Part shown: positions 1-5,049 of the stretch, piece after piece
Position numbering within the stretch: position 1 is the stretch's first letter
Layout of the letters: each line of letters begins with the position of its first letter
DNA from: Cyanobacteria bacterium UBA5018
Lineage (GTDB): Bacteria > Cyanobacteriota > Cyanobacteriia > PCC-6307 > Cyanobiaceae
Direction of reading: 5' to 3'
Length of the DNA stretch: 6,189 nucleotides
Assembly (NCBI GenBank): GCA_002396505.1
Contig: DGYA01000039.1
Coordinates: forward strand, 1-6,189
The notes under the pieces: model-generated
The model's database searches: none
Told to the model about the DNA's origin: nothing
Seen by the model: the letters and a program-made list of their open reading frames with translations, nothing else
Translations under genes and position numbers: made by a program

Positions 1-174
1 GGCGGACTTGGCGCCCTGGCCCTGGCGGCGGGCTGGCCGGCCGATGCCCAACTGCTGGCGGCCGCCGCCCTGGCCCATGCCGCCACCGGGCTGAGGCTGC
101 AGCAAAACCGCCTGGCGGCCAGCCCGGAACAGCTAGCGCTGCAGTTGCCTAATTATCTTTTTGAGGGGGTCTAG
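1..174 (+). CDS. C-terminal end of an unidentified protein, cut by the left edge
   Basis: Frame 1 is open from the first base to a TAG at 172-174, giving the last 57 residues of a protein whose start lies outside the window. Codons end mostly in G or C, as in the clear genes here, which supports real coding. The tail is rich in Ala, Leu and Gly (for example ALAAGWPADAQLLAAAALAH) and ends in LPNYLFEGV. The alternation of Ala-rich helices loosely recalls the C-terminal helices of ribokinase-type sugar kinases, but no diagnostic motif is visible and I do not assign a family. The last few codons become AT-rich, and the next recognisable sequence is a surface-protein relic, so the natural C-terminus could have been altered by a rearrangement at about 165-186. 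Confidence 0.65.
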   Translation, partial: GGLGALALAAGWPADAQLLAAAALAHAATGLRLQQNRLAASPEQLALQLPNYLFEGV

Positions 175-185
175 TTAGAAGGAGG

Positions 186-284
186 CTGGACAACGATGCC
201 ACCGCCGGCTACGAGTCCGGCACCGATGCAATCGTGGTGATAACTGGCTACACGGGCCTGCTGGCAAACCTGCAAATCATCTAA
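186..284 (+). pseudogene. C-terminal remnant of a bluetail-type cyanobacterial surface protein
   Basis: Frame 3 reads LDNDATAGYESGTDA, then IVVITGYTG, and ends LANLQII before a TAA at 282-284. This pattern (NDATAGY-x-x-GTDA-V-ITGYTG-x-L, then stop) is what I know from the extreme C-terminus of bluetail-domain putative surface proteins, which are large repeat-rich proteins of cyanobacteria. Here only about 32 residues remain. The frame is closed by a TGA at 162-164, there is no ATG or other plausible start, and the upstream gene ends only 11 bases before the homology begins. The rest of the gene therefore appears deleted. The family match is from memory of the motif, not from a search. The surface protein starting at 5050 is of a class that often ends in such a tail, so a related gene probably once stood here. 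Confidence 0.6.
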
Positions 285-322
285 ATAATATATAGCAACT
301 TCCAGGCCGCAAACTCTATGGG

Positions 323-366
323 AGCAGCTGGCTTGGGGCCGGTTGTGGCATCAGCTGCTAGCCAGC
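323..366. repeat. Overlapping inverted repeats beyond the GNAT gene's 3' end
   Basis: AGCAGCT (323-329) is complementary to AGCTGCT (353-359), and GCTGGC (327-332) to GCCAGC (361-366), so two mutually exclusive stems are possible. They lie 10 to 53 bases past the stop codon of the minus-strand GNAT gene. No T-run follows on the minus strand, so this is not a standard intrinsic terminator. It may help end or stabilise the transcript, or be chance. Confidence 0.2.
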
Positions 367-375
367 TTTTCTGCA

Positions 376-1257
376 TCAACCAAGCTCAAGGCAGGCCAAG
401 CCATAGACATCCGCCAGCGACACGCTGGGCTGTTCTCCCCGGTACATCCGCAGGGTTGCGGAGCTGGCCGTAAAACCCAGCTTGCCCATCAAGGCAGCTG
501 CGGCCGGGTTGGCGCCGGGGGCATCTAGCAACACCACCCCCGGATGGCGGTCCAGCAGGCCCAGCAGCAGCAGTTCAGCCAGGCCGGGACTGTCGGCCAG
601 CAGGGGGCCGATTCTCCAGCCGCTGCCCTGGGGCAGCAGGCAGGGCCTGATCCGGCCAAAACCGTGGCACTGGCCGAGCGGATCGATCAGGGCCAGCACC
701 GTGCCGGCGGGATGATGTAACCAATCCCGCAGGAAATGGGGTCTGGGCGAGGGTTCTCGAACGGCGTCGTAGGCCTGCACCACCTGATCGGGCAAGGCGG
801 CCGCCTCCACCAGGGCCAGGCCCGGCAGCTCGGGCGGCGGGCCAGGGGCGATCGAGCCCTGGCGGCGCCAGCGGCTGGTGGGCGAGGCGGGCTGGAAGCC
901 CCAACTGGCGTAGTCGGCGATGCGCTCGGGCGCCGCCTCCAAGCCAACGCAGGTCACATCCGCCAGGTGCTCCAGGGCATGGCGCCAGAGTTGCAGGCCA
1001 TAACCGCGGCCGCGGTGCTGGGGAGCAACAATAAACAGGCCGATAAAACCATAGGCTTGGCTATAGCGCACTCCGGCGATGCAGCCGATCAGCTCCTGGT
1101 GCAGGCAGGCCACCCACAACCCCTGGCTATCGGTCTGCCGATAGATCTCCACGTCCCCATGGCCAGGGCAAAAACCCTCGGCGCGGGCCCAGCCGACGAT
1201 CAGGGGAATATCGCCGCCATGGAGGGCTCGGATCTCCAGGGAAGAGGCCATCAACAT
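376..1257 (-). CDS. Tandem GNAT-family N-acetyltransferase (YitH-like C-terminal half)
   Basis: This 293-residue protein should be a cytoplasmic acetyl-CoA-dependent acetyltransferase acting on an unknown amine. Residues 7-125 form a GNAT domain: the motif A strand and loop read GFIGLFIVAPQHRGRGYG, with the acetyl-CoA pyrophosphate-binding pattern R82-G-R-G85-Y-G87, followed by a conserved SWGF near 118-121. Residues about 165-290 look like the second GNAT-like domain of YitH-type proteins (PF18014): IGPLLADSPGLAELLLLGLL, then a GANPAAAALMGKLGF segment (248-262), then MYRG and VYGLACLELG at the end. This two-half build at about 290 residues is the usual one for that group. Translation can begin at the ATG ending at 1257 or the ATG two codons later (1251). 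No clear ribosome binding site decides between them. Neighbours give no substrate clue. Sequence is intact, with no frameshift. Confidence 0.88.
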   Translation of the reverse strand: MLMASSLEIRALHGGDIPLIVGWARAEGFCPGHGDVEIYRQTDSQGLWVACLHQELIGCIAGVRYSQAYGFIGLFIVAPQHRGRGYGLQLWRHALEHLADVTCVGLEAAPERIADYASWGFQPASPTSRWRRQGSIAPGPPPELPGLALVEAAALPDQVVQAYDAVREPSPRPHFLRDWLHHPAGTVLALIDPLGQCHGFGRIRPCLLPQGSGWRIGPLLADSPGLAELLLLGLLDRHPGVVLLDAPGANPAAAALMGKLGFTASSATLRMYRGEQPSVSLADVYGLACLELG

Positions 1258-1465
1258 TGCCGCAATCCAAGCCAGCCTATCCGGTAAGTGCGATCAATTC
1301 GGCACAAGAAAACTGGCGAATTGCGATAAATGCCAGATAACATCTAGGGGGTTGATTTAGCCAATCAAAGCGCTGGAAGGCTTCTGGGGTATCCTTTCGG
1401 CTGGGCTGGAGTTGTGCGCGATATGGGTAGCTGCAAAGGCGGGGCGAACAAGAAAGCCCAGCAAA
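1258..1465. promoter_or_regulatory. Intergenic region with a 17-base palindrome upstream of the GNAT gene
   Basis: These 208 bases separate two minus-strand genes and should hold the promoter of the GNAT gene and the 3' end of the DUF2887 transcript. A perfect inverted repeat, TTGATT-TAGCC-AATCAA, sits at 1352-1368, about 95 bases upstream of the GNAT start. It resembles a repressor or activator operator. Its arms look FNR-like, but the gap between TTGAT and ATCAA is 7 bases instead of 4, so I do not assign it to FNR. No convincing -35/-10 pair and no intrinsic terminator are seen. Confidence 0.3.
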
Positions 1466-1484
1466 TCAGGCGTGATCCGCCAGC
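1443..1484. repeat. Imperfect direct repeat, copy 1 (overlaps the DUF2887 gene's 3' end)
   Basis: The 24 bases 1461-1484 match 2470-2493 at 21 positions (GCAAATCAGG and CCGCCAGC are shared blocks). Similarity continues to the left with small gaps to GGCGAA at 1443 and 2454. On the minus strand this copy covers the last codons of the DUF2887 gene (LADHA, stop) and its immediate 3' flank. The other copy lies upstream of the same gene. Confidence 0.55.
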
Positions 1485-2350
1485 CAGATGATGAGATCAG
1501 CTGGTCCTTGGAAATCGAGCAGTGCCTCGCCCAGGGCCTCCAGCTGCGGCAATGGCAGCTCTCGGATGCGGGCTTCCTGTTGGGCGGAGAGAGCGCCGCA
1601 GCGTCGTTGCAGCAGGCGTAGGGCTAGATCCAGCTCCCCTGCCTGGCGGCCTTCCTGGCGCCCTTCTTGGCGCCCTTCCTGGCGCCCCTCTTGGCGGCCA
1701 AGCCCATAGATCTCGCGGTAGGCCACGCTCTGGGTGAAGTCGTCGAGGGTGATGCCGCCCATGGCGCAGAGCTCCGGAATCGATCGGCCACTAAACCGTG
1801 ATACCAAGATAGCGGCGATCACATCGTCGATTTCGGCGGCCTGGGCCGTGCCTTTCACCTGGGCTCGGATCATGGCCGTGGTGGCCGGCAATTCCCGCTC
1901 CGGCTGCAGCAGCAGGGCCAGGGCTTTCAGCAGTGGTGGGGCCGTGGGATCTTTGGCGGCGGGTTGCAGTTCGATCCACTGCACCCGCTCCCGCAGGAAC
2001 TCCGCCACCGGCTCCTGCGCGCCAAAATCCAGCTCCCTGTGGGGGCAGAACACCACCACCCGCCATGGGCCGATGCCCGGCTGCTGTTGCAGCAACCGGG
2101 CGGTCTCGGCATAGAGCCGCCGCAGGAAGCCGGCGTCGGCTGCCATCTGGGCCTCCAGGATCAGGGCCGGCAGATCGGGCCGCTCTGGCGGTGGCAGGAA
2201 CAAGCCATCGAGCCGATACTCCCGCTCCTTGAGCACCGGCGCCGAAAACCGGTAGCCGCCGGCATCGGGTGGCAGATCGCTCTGCAATTGCAGGATCCGA
2301 TCCGGTTGGTTCTGGAACAGCCAGAAAAAGAGCTTGTCGCTGGCGACCAC
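1466..2350 (-). CDS. DUF2887 / DUF4351 protein (Rpn-like PD-(D/E)XK nuclease family)
   Basis: A 294-residue protein of a type found in many copies in cyanobacterial genomes, annotated as DUF2887 (PF11103) and related to Rpn 'recombination-promoting nuclease/putative transposase' proteins. Its cellular role is not established. The N-terminus (DKLFFWLFQNQPDRILQL) is typical. A PD-(D/E)XK-like core is visible: D48 in YRLDGLF, then E66 and Q68 in LILEAQ. Residues about 187-216 (GRSIPELCAMGGITLDDF to YREIYG) form the usual helical stretch, residues 218-238 are five GRQE-type repeats, and 239-291 is a DUF4351 domain (LALRLLQRRCGALSAQQEAR, then LPLPQLEALGEALL). The start is a GTG at 2348-2350. No ATG exists between it and the in-frame stop at 2405-2407, and family alignment supports this start. 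The frame is intact with all putative catalytic residues, so it may be active. It stands alone, with direct repeats around it. Confidence 0.88.
   Translation of the reverse strand: MVASDKLFFWLFQNQPDRILQLQSDLPPDAGGYRFSAPVLKEREYRLDGLFLPPPERPDLPALILEAQMAADAGFLRRLYAETARLLQQQPGIGPWRVVVFCPHRELDFGAQEPVAEFLRERVQWIELQPAAKDPTAPPLLKALALLLQPERELPATTAMIRAQVKGTAQAAEIDDVIAAILVSRFSGRSIPELCAMGGITLDDFTQSVAYREIYGLGRQEGRQEGRQEGRQEGRQAGELDLALRLLQRRCGALSAQQEARIRELPLPQLEALGEALLDFQGPADLIIWLADHA
1640..1699 (-). repeat. Five tandem 12-base units encoding the GRQE linker
   Basis: Five consecutive 12-base units, on the plus strand TGCCTGGCGGCC, TTCCTGGCGCCC, TTCTTGGCGCCC, TTCCTGGCGCCC and CTCTTGGCGGCC, encode the Gly-Arg-Gln-Glu repeat between the nuclease-like and DUF4351 domains. 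The CAA and CAG glutamine codons alternate along the array. Copy number should be prone to slippage without breaking the frame. Confidence 0.9.
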
Positions 2351-2397
2351 TTCCGCGGTATCTGGCCTGATCAGCGCAGCATCCCATGGGTAAAGGC

Positions 2398-2433
2398 AAG
2401 CGGCTCAGCCAGGGGGGAAGCGGCTTAACCAGG
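2398..2433. repeat. Two-copy direct repeat with a 20-base period
   Basis: AAGCGGCTCAGCCAGG (2398-2413) and AAGCGGCTTAACCAGG (2418-2433) match at 14 of 16 bases, with starts exactly 20 apart, about two helical turns. They lie 48 to 83 bases upstream of the DUF2887 start codon. This spacing would suit paired regulator sites for that gene, or it may be a simple duplication. Confidence 0.45.
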
Positions 2434-2453
2434 TGGAACCGCCCGCAGGGCCT

Positions 2454-2493
2454 GGCGAATCAGAGCCCCGCAAATCAGGGGCGAGCCGCCAGC
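2454..2493. repeat. Imperfect direct repeat, copy 2 (upstream of the DUF2887 gene)
   Basis: This partner of the repeat at 1443-1484 shares 21 of the 24 bases in its core, 2470-2493. On the minus strand it contains a TGA at the same position as the DUF2887 stop codon in copy 1, preceded by LAAR-P instead of LAD-HA. It could thus be the relic of the 3' end of a second DUF4351 gene. Similarity further into the would-be coding part is not convincing. Confidence 0.5.
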
Positions 2494-2701
2494 AATCCAC
2501 AAACAGTGCCAGCCAGCCAAAACAGCGCCAGTTGCAGAATCGAGTAACAAATATAGGCAACACCAAGCGAGCAAGGCCCAGGCGATTAATTATTATTGCG
2601 CCAGGCAATTACTTTATTGTCGGGCCAAAAATCTTCATAAACAAAATCTATTCGACGACAGGAAAGGCATAGCCACCTTCAGTGCATTAAACCTCTCAAT
2701 A

Positions 2702-2734
2702 TTCACCATAATTCTATGTTTACATATTGTTAAC
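2702..2734 (+). promoter_or_regulatory. Candidate promoter with operator-like palindrome for the TIGR03032 gene
   Basis: GTTTACA (2718-2724) and TGTTAAC (2728-2734) form an inverted repeat with 6 of 7 pairs around a TAT centre. A weak promoter could be TTCACC (2702-2707), 17 bases, then TATTGT (2725-2730), so the palindrome would overlap its -10 element, a place where a repressor could act. The site is in the AT-richest part of the gap, about 90 to 120 bases upstream of the plus-strand gene. Both elements are short and may be chance. Confidence 0.25.
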
Positions 2735-2824
2735 AAGCTCCTTGGTGAAAAAGGGGGGTGAGACTGTTGTCATTAAACCCAGGGGCAGCAATTCGCATGC
2801 GTTCCCTGCCCGCCTAGCTCCTGA

Positions 2825-4972
2825 TTGCAGGGCCTGCCACCGATAAACCGTATCCATCGACACAATTCATTGACCAGCCCCGTCTCCCTATCGGCTCCGG
2901 CCTCCGCTGGACTGGCCAACTGGTTGCGGCAGCAGGCGGTTTCGCTCGCTTTTTCCACCTATCGCGCCAACAGGCTGCTGTTTCTCGGCGTAGACGAACA
3001 ACCAAATCCATCCCTAAAGCTGCACGAGCGCCTGTTTGATCGGCCCATGGGCCTGTTTGTGGCCGGCGAGAGCATCTGGATGGCCGCCCGCTGTCAGCTC
3101 TGGCGCCTCGACAACCTGCTCGGCCCGGGTCAACTCCATGAGGGTGGCGATCGCCTCTACGTGCCCGCTGCCAGCTACACCACTGGCGATGTCAACGCCC
3201 ACGAGCTGGTGCTCGGCCCAGACGGCCAGCCGATTTTTGTCAATACCGCCTTCAGCTGCCTGGCGGGCATTGCGCCGGGTTGCAGCTTTGCCCCCACCTG
3301 GCAGCCCCCTTTCATCTCCCAGCTGGCCGGCGACGACCGCTGCCACCTCAACGGCCTCGCCCTCAAAGACGGCCTCCCCACCTGGGCTACGGCCTGCGGC
3401 GGCAGCGGTGACCCCTCCGCCTGGCGCAACAACCGCAACGGCGGCGGCGTGCTTATTCATATCCCCACCGGCGAGCTGGCGGCCACGGGTCTGTCGATGC
3501 CCCATTCGCCCCGCTGGCACGGCGGCAAGCTCTGGCTGCTCAATTCCGGCACCGGCGAACTGGGCTGCATAGAAGACGGCCAATTCCAGCCCCTCACCGC
3601 CCTGCCCGGTTTTGCCCGGGGCCTGGCTTTTGTGGGCGGCTGCGCCGTGGTGGGGCTCTCCAAACTGCGCTCGCCCCAGTTCACAGGCCTGCCGCTGGAG
3701 GAACGCCTCGCCCAGGGGGCCAACCCCGGCGGTTGCTGCGGTTTGCGGGTGATCGATCTGGCCAGCGGTGAAATCCTCCACAGCCTCGATCTGCCCGAAC
3801 CCGTCGATGAGCTGTTTGATGTGGTGTTGCTCCCCGGCGTGCGTCAGCCCCGGGCCCTGGGGCTCCAGGGAGAGGAGATCGACTGCCTCGTAAAAATTCC
3901 CCAGCGGCCCGAACTGCTGCACGTGCGGCCCATGGCCCCCAGCGGCAAGCCCCACCGGGGCCCGGAGTTGCGGCCCTTTGGCCTGCCGGCGCCATCGCCC
4001 CTGGAAGCCAACGCCGCCGGCCCCAACGCCACCAGCTTCGCAGCAGCCCCCGACACCCCCATTCGCTACCAGCGGGTTTTCCATCTCACCCCGGAAAACC
4101 TCGCCCCCTATTCACCGCTCACCTTTCCCTCCCTCGCCCCCGGCAGCGCCGCCCTCGCCCGCATCCAGGGGGAATTACTGGGGCTATCCGCCATGGCGAA
4201 TGGGGTGATGGTGGCCTTTGCGGTGGCGGAGCGCAGGGCCGATGGCGGCGCCAGCCTGCTGTCGCTGCTGGTGGAGCCCCCCTGGCGACGGCGCGGCATC
4301 GGCACTGGTTTGCTGGCTCGCCTGATGCTGTTTATGGCCAAAGAGGGCATCGCGCCCCTGACGCTGCGCTACCAGCATTCCCCCGAGATCGGCGCCACAT
4401 TTGAACCGATCCTGGCCCGCCTCGGCTGGAGCTCACCCCGCACCGATTTCGTGCTGCTGGAGGGCCAAAGCCCGCAACTCGCCGCTATCGACTGGGCCGA
4501 TCGCCATCCAATTGCCGCTCCCTACCAGCTGCTGCCCTGGCCTGAACTATCAGAGGCGCAACGGGCCCAGGTGGGCCACCTGGATGCCCCTCCAGAGCTG
4601 CAACCGCCGGCCGATCCGCAGGGGCTGGAGCCCAGCATCTGCCTCGCACTGCTCCACCACGAACAGCTGGTGGGCTGGCTGATCGCCCATCGCACCGGCG
4701 CCAACAGCGTGCGCTACTCCAGCCTGTTTGTAACCCCGGCCCACCGCGGTCGCGCCAGGGCCCTGGCGCTGCTCAGCGAGGGATTTCGCCGTCAGCACGC
4801 CGCCGCCATACCCACCGCCCGCGCCGCCATCGACCGGCGTAACACCGCGATGCTGCGCCTGCTTAAACGCCACCTGGGGGCGCACCTCAGCGGCATCGGC
4901 CGCTCCCGCTTCTCCCAGGCGCCACCGCCGCCAGCTCCACCACCTCCCCCAAGCAGTGGCCCTGATCTGTGA
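2825..4972 (+). CDS. TIGR03032 (DUF4915) domain fused to two GNAT-like domains
   Basis: A 715-residue protein of unknown function. Residues about 28-360 match the TIGR03032 family: SLAFSTYRANRLLFLG, DRPMGLFVAGESIWMA, LYVPAASYTTGDVNAHEL, PPFISQLAGDDRCHLNGLAL, LSMPHSPRWHGGKLWLLNSG and VVLLPGVRQPRALGL are its conserved blocks, which look like a beta-propeller-type fold. A linker (361-435) includes VFHLTPENLAPYSPLTFPSL. A first GNAT domain (about 440-545) has LLVEPPWRRRGIGTGLL with the acetyl-CoA loop R488-R-R-G491-I-G493. A second (about 555-690) has SLFVTPAHRGRARALALL, where the glycines of the loop are alanines (A644, A646), then NTAMLRLLKRHLG. The tail (700-709) is nearly all Pro. The start is uncertain: 2825 is a TTG directly after an in-frame TGA, a second TTG lies at 2870, and the first ATG is codon 75, too far into the domain. 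No signal peptide is evident, so it is probably cytoplasmic. Confidence 0.85.
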   Translation: MQGLPPINRIHRHNSLTSPVSLSAPASAGLANWLRQQAVSLAFSTYRANRLLFLGVDEQPNPSLKLHERLFDRPMGLFVAGESIWMAARCQLWRLDNLLGPGQLHEGGDRLYVPAASYTTGDVNAHELVLGPDGQPIFVNTAFSCLAGIAPGCSFAPTWQPPFISQLAGDDRCHLNGLALKDGLPTWATACGGSGDPSAWRNNRNGGGVLIHIPTGELAATGLSMPHSPRWHGGKLWLLNSGTGELGCIEDGQFQPLTALPGFARGLAFVGGCAVVGLSKLRSPQFTGLPLEERLAQGANPGGCCGLRVIDLASGEILHSLDLPEPVDELFDVVLLPGVRQPRALGLQGEEIDCLVKIPQRPELLHVRPMAPSGKPHRGPELRPFGLPAPSPLEANAAGPNATSFAAAPDTPIRYQRVFHLTPENLAPYSPLTFPSLAPGSAALARIQGELLGLSAMANGVMVAFAVAERRADGGASLLSLLVEPPWRRRGIGTGLLARLMLFMAKEGIAPLTLRYQHSPEIGATFEPILARLGWSSPRTDFVLLEGQSPQLAAIDWADRHPIAAPYQLLPWPELSEAQRAQVGHLDAPPELQPPADPQGLEPSICLALLHHEQLVGWLIAHRTGANSVRYSSLFVTPAHRGRARALALLSEGFRRQHAAAIPTARAAIDRRNTAMLRLLKRHLGAHLSGIGRSRFSQAPPPPAPPPPPSSGPDL
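3146..3155. repeat. HIP1 palindrome
   Basis: GGCGATCGCC is the highly iterated palindrome that is over-represented in many cyanobacterial genomes. It is the only perfect copy I noticed here and lies inside the TIGR03032 coding region. Confidence 0.7.
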
Positions 4973-5049
4973 ATCGCTGATTCCCGATCCGGCCAGCCCC
5001 CAGCACCCGGCCTAGCCCCCTCCCAAACCTCCACCAACGGCTCCGATCC

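Larger units (their letters stand above)
2351..2824. other. Gene-poor region between divergent genes
   Basis: These 474 bases separate the minus-strand DUF2887 gene from the plus-strand TIGR03032 gene and must hold both promoters. Bases from about 2580 to 2760 are clearly AT-richer than the flanks. I see no tRNA or recognisable RNA gene. A short stem is possible at 2783-2811 (GGGCAG with CTGCCC, the loop holding the palindrome CGCATGCG), 14 bases before the next gene. A purine run at 2748-2757 could suit ribosome binding but has no useful start behind it. On the minus strand 2425-2574 can be read as 49 hydrophobic residues from a TTG (LLAWCCLYLLL, then GGSPLICGALIRQALRAV). Other frames there are also hydrophobic, so I do not call it a gene. 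Confidence 0.6.

Noticed and set aside
177..240. A strong Shine-Dalgarno-like AGAAGGAGG followed 10 bases later by ATG at 196, encoding a 14-residue peptide
   Set aside because: The peptide (MPPPATSPAPMQSW) has no recognisable features, and the same bases encode the bluetail-like tail in another frame, which explains them better.
736..1287. Long plus-strand open frame of 183 codons opposite the GNAT gene
   Set aside because: It mirrors the reverse strand of a gene with clear GNAT and YitH-like motifs. High GC readily leaves the opposite strand open.
1640..1699. Tandem repeats considered as a CRISPR array
   Set aside because: The units are 12 bases with no spacers and lie in frame inside a coding region.
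1791..2399. A 202-codon minus-strand frame overlapping the DUF2887 gene
   Set aside because: It overlaps the gene in a shifted frame and lacks any family pattern, and the DUF2887 frame is complete, so no frameshift is needed.
1443..2493. The bracketing repeats considered as the ends of an insertion sequence
   Set aside because: They are direct and imperfect, not terminal inverted repeats, and DUF2887/DUF4351 is not a classical IS transposase. No target-site duplication was found.
2425..2608. Possible small membrane protein on the minus strand (hydrophobic reading in more than one frame)
   Set aside because: All three minus-strand frames are hydrophobic because the strand is T-rich, none has an ATG or ribosome binding site, and codon use differs from the real genes.
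3014..4084. Long minus-strand open frame of 356 codons opposite the TIGR03032 region
   Set aside because: The translation is Gly/Ala-rich low-complexity sequence without motifs, while the plus strand matches TIGR03032 block by block.
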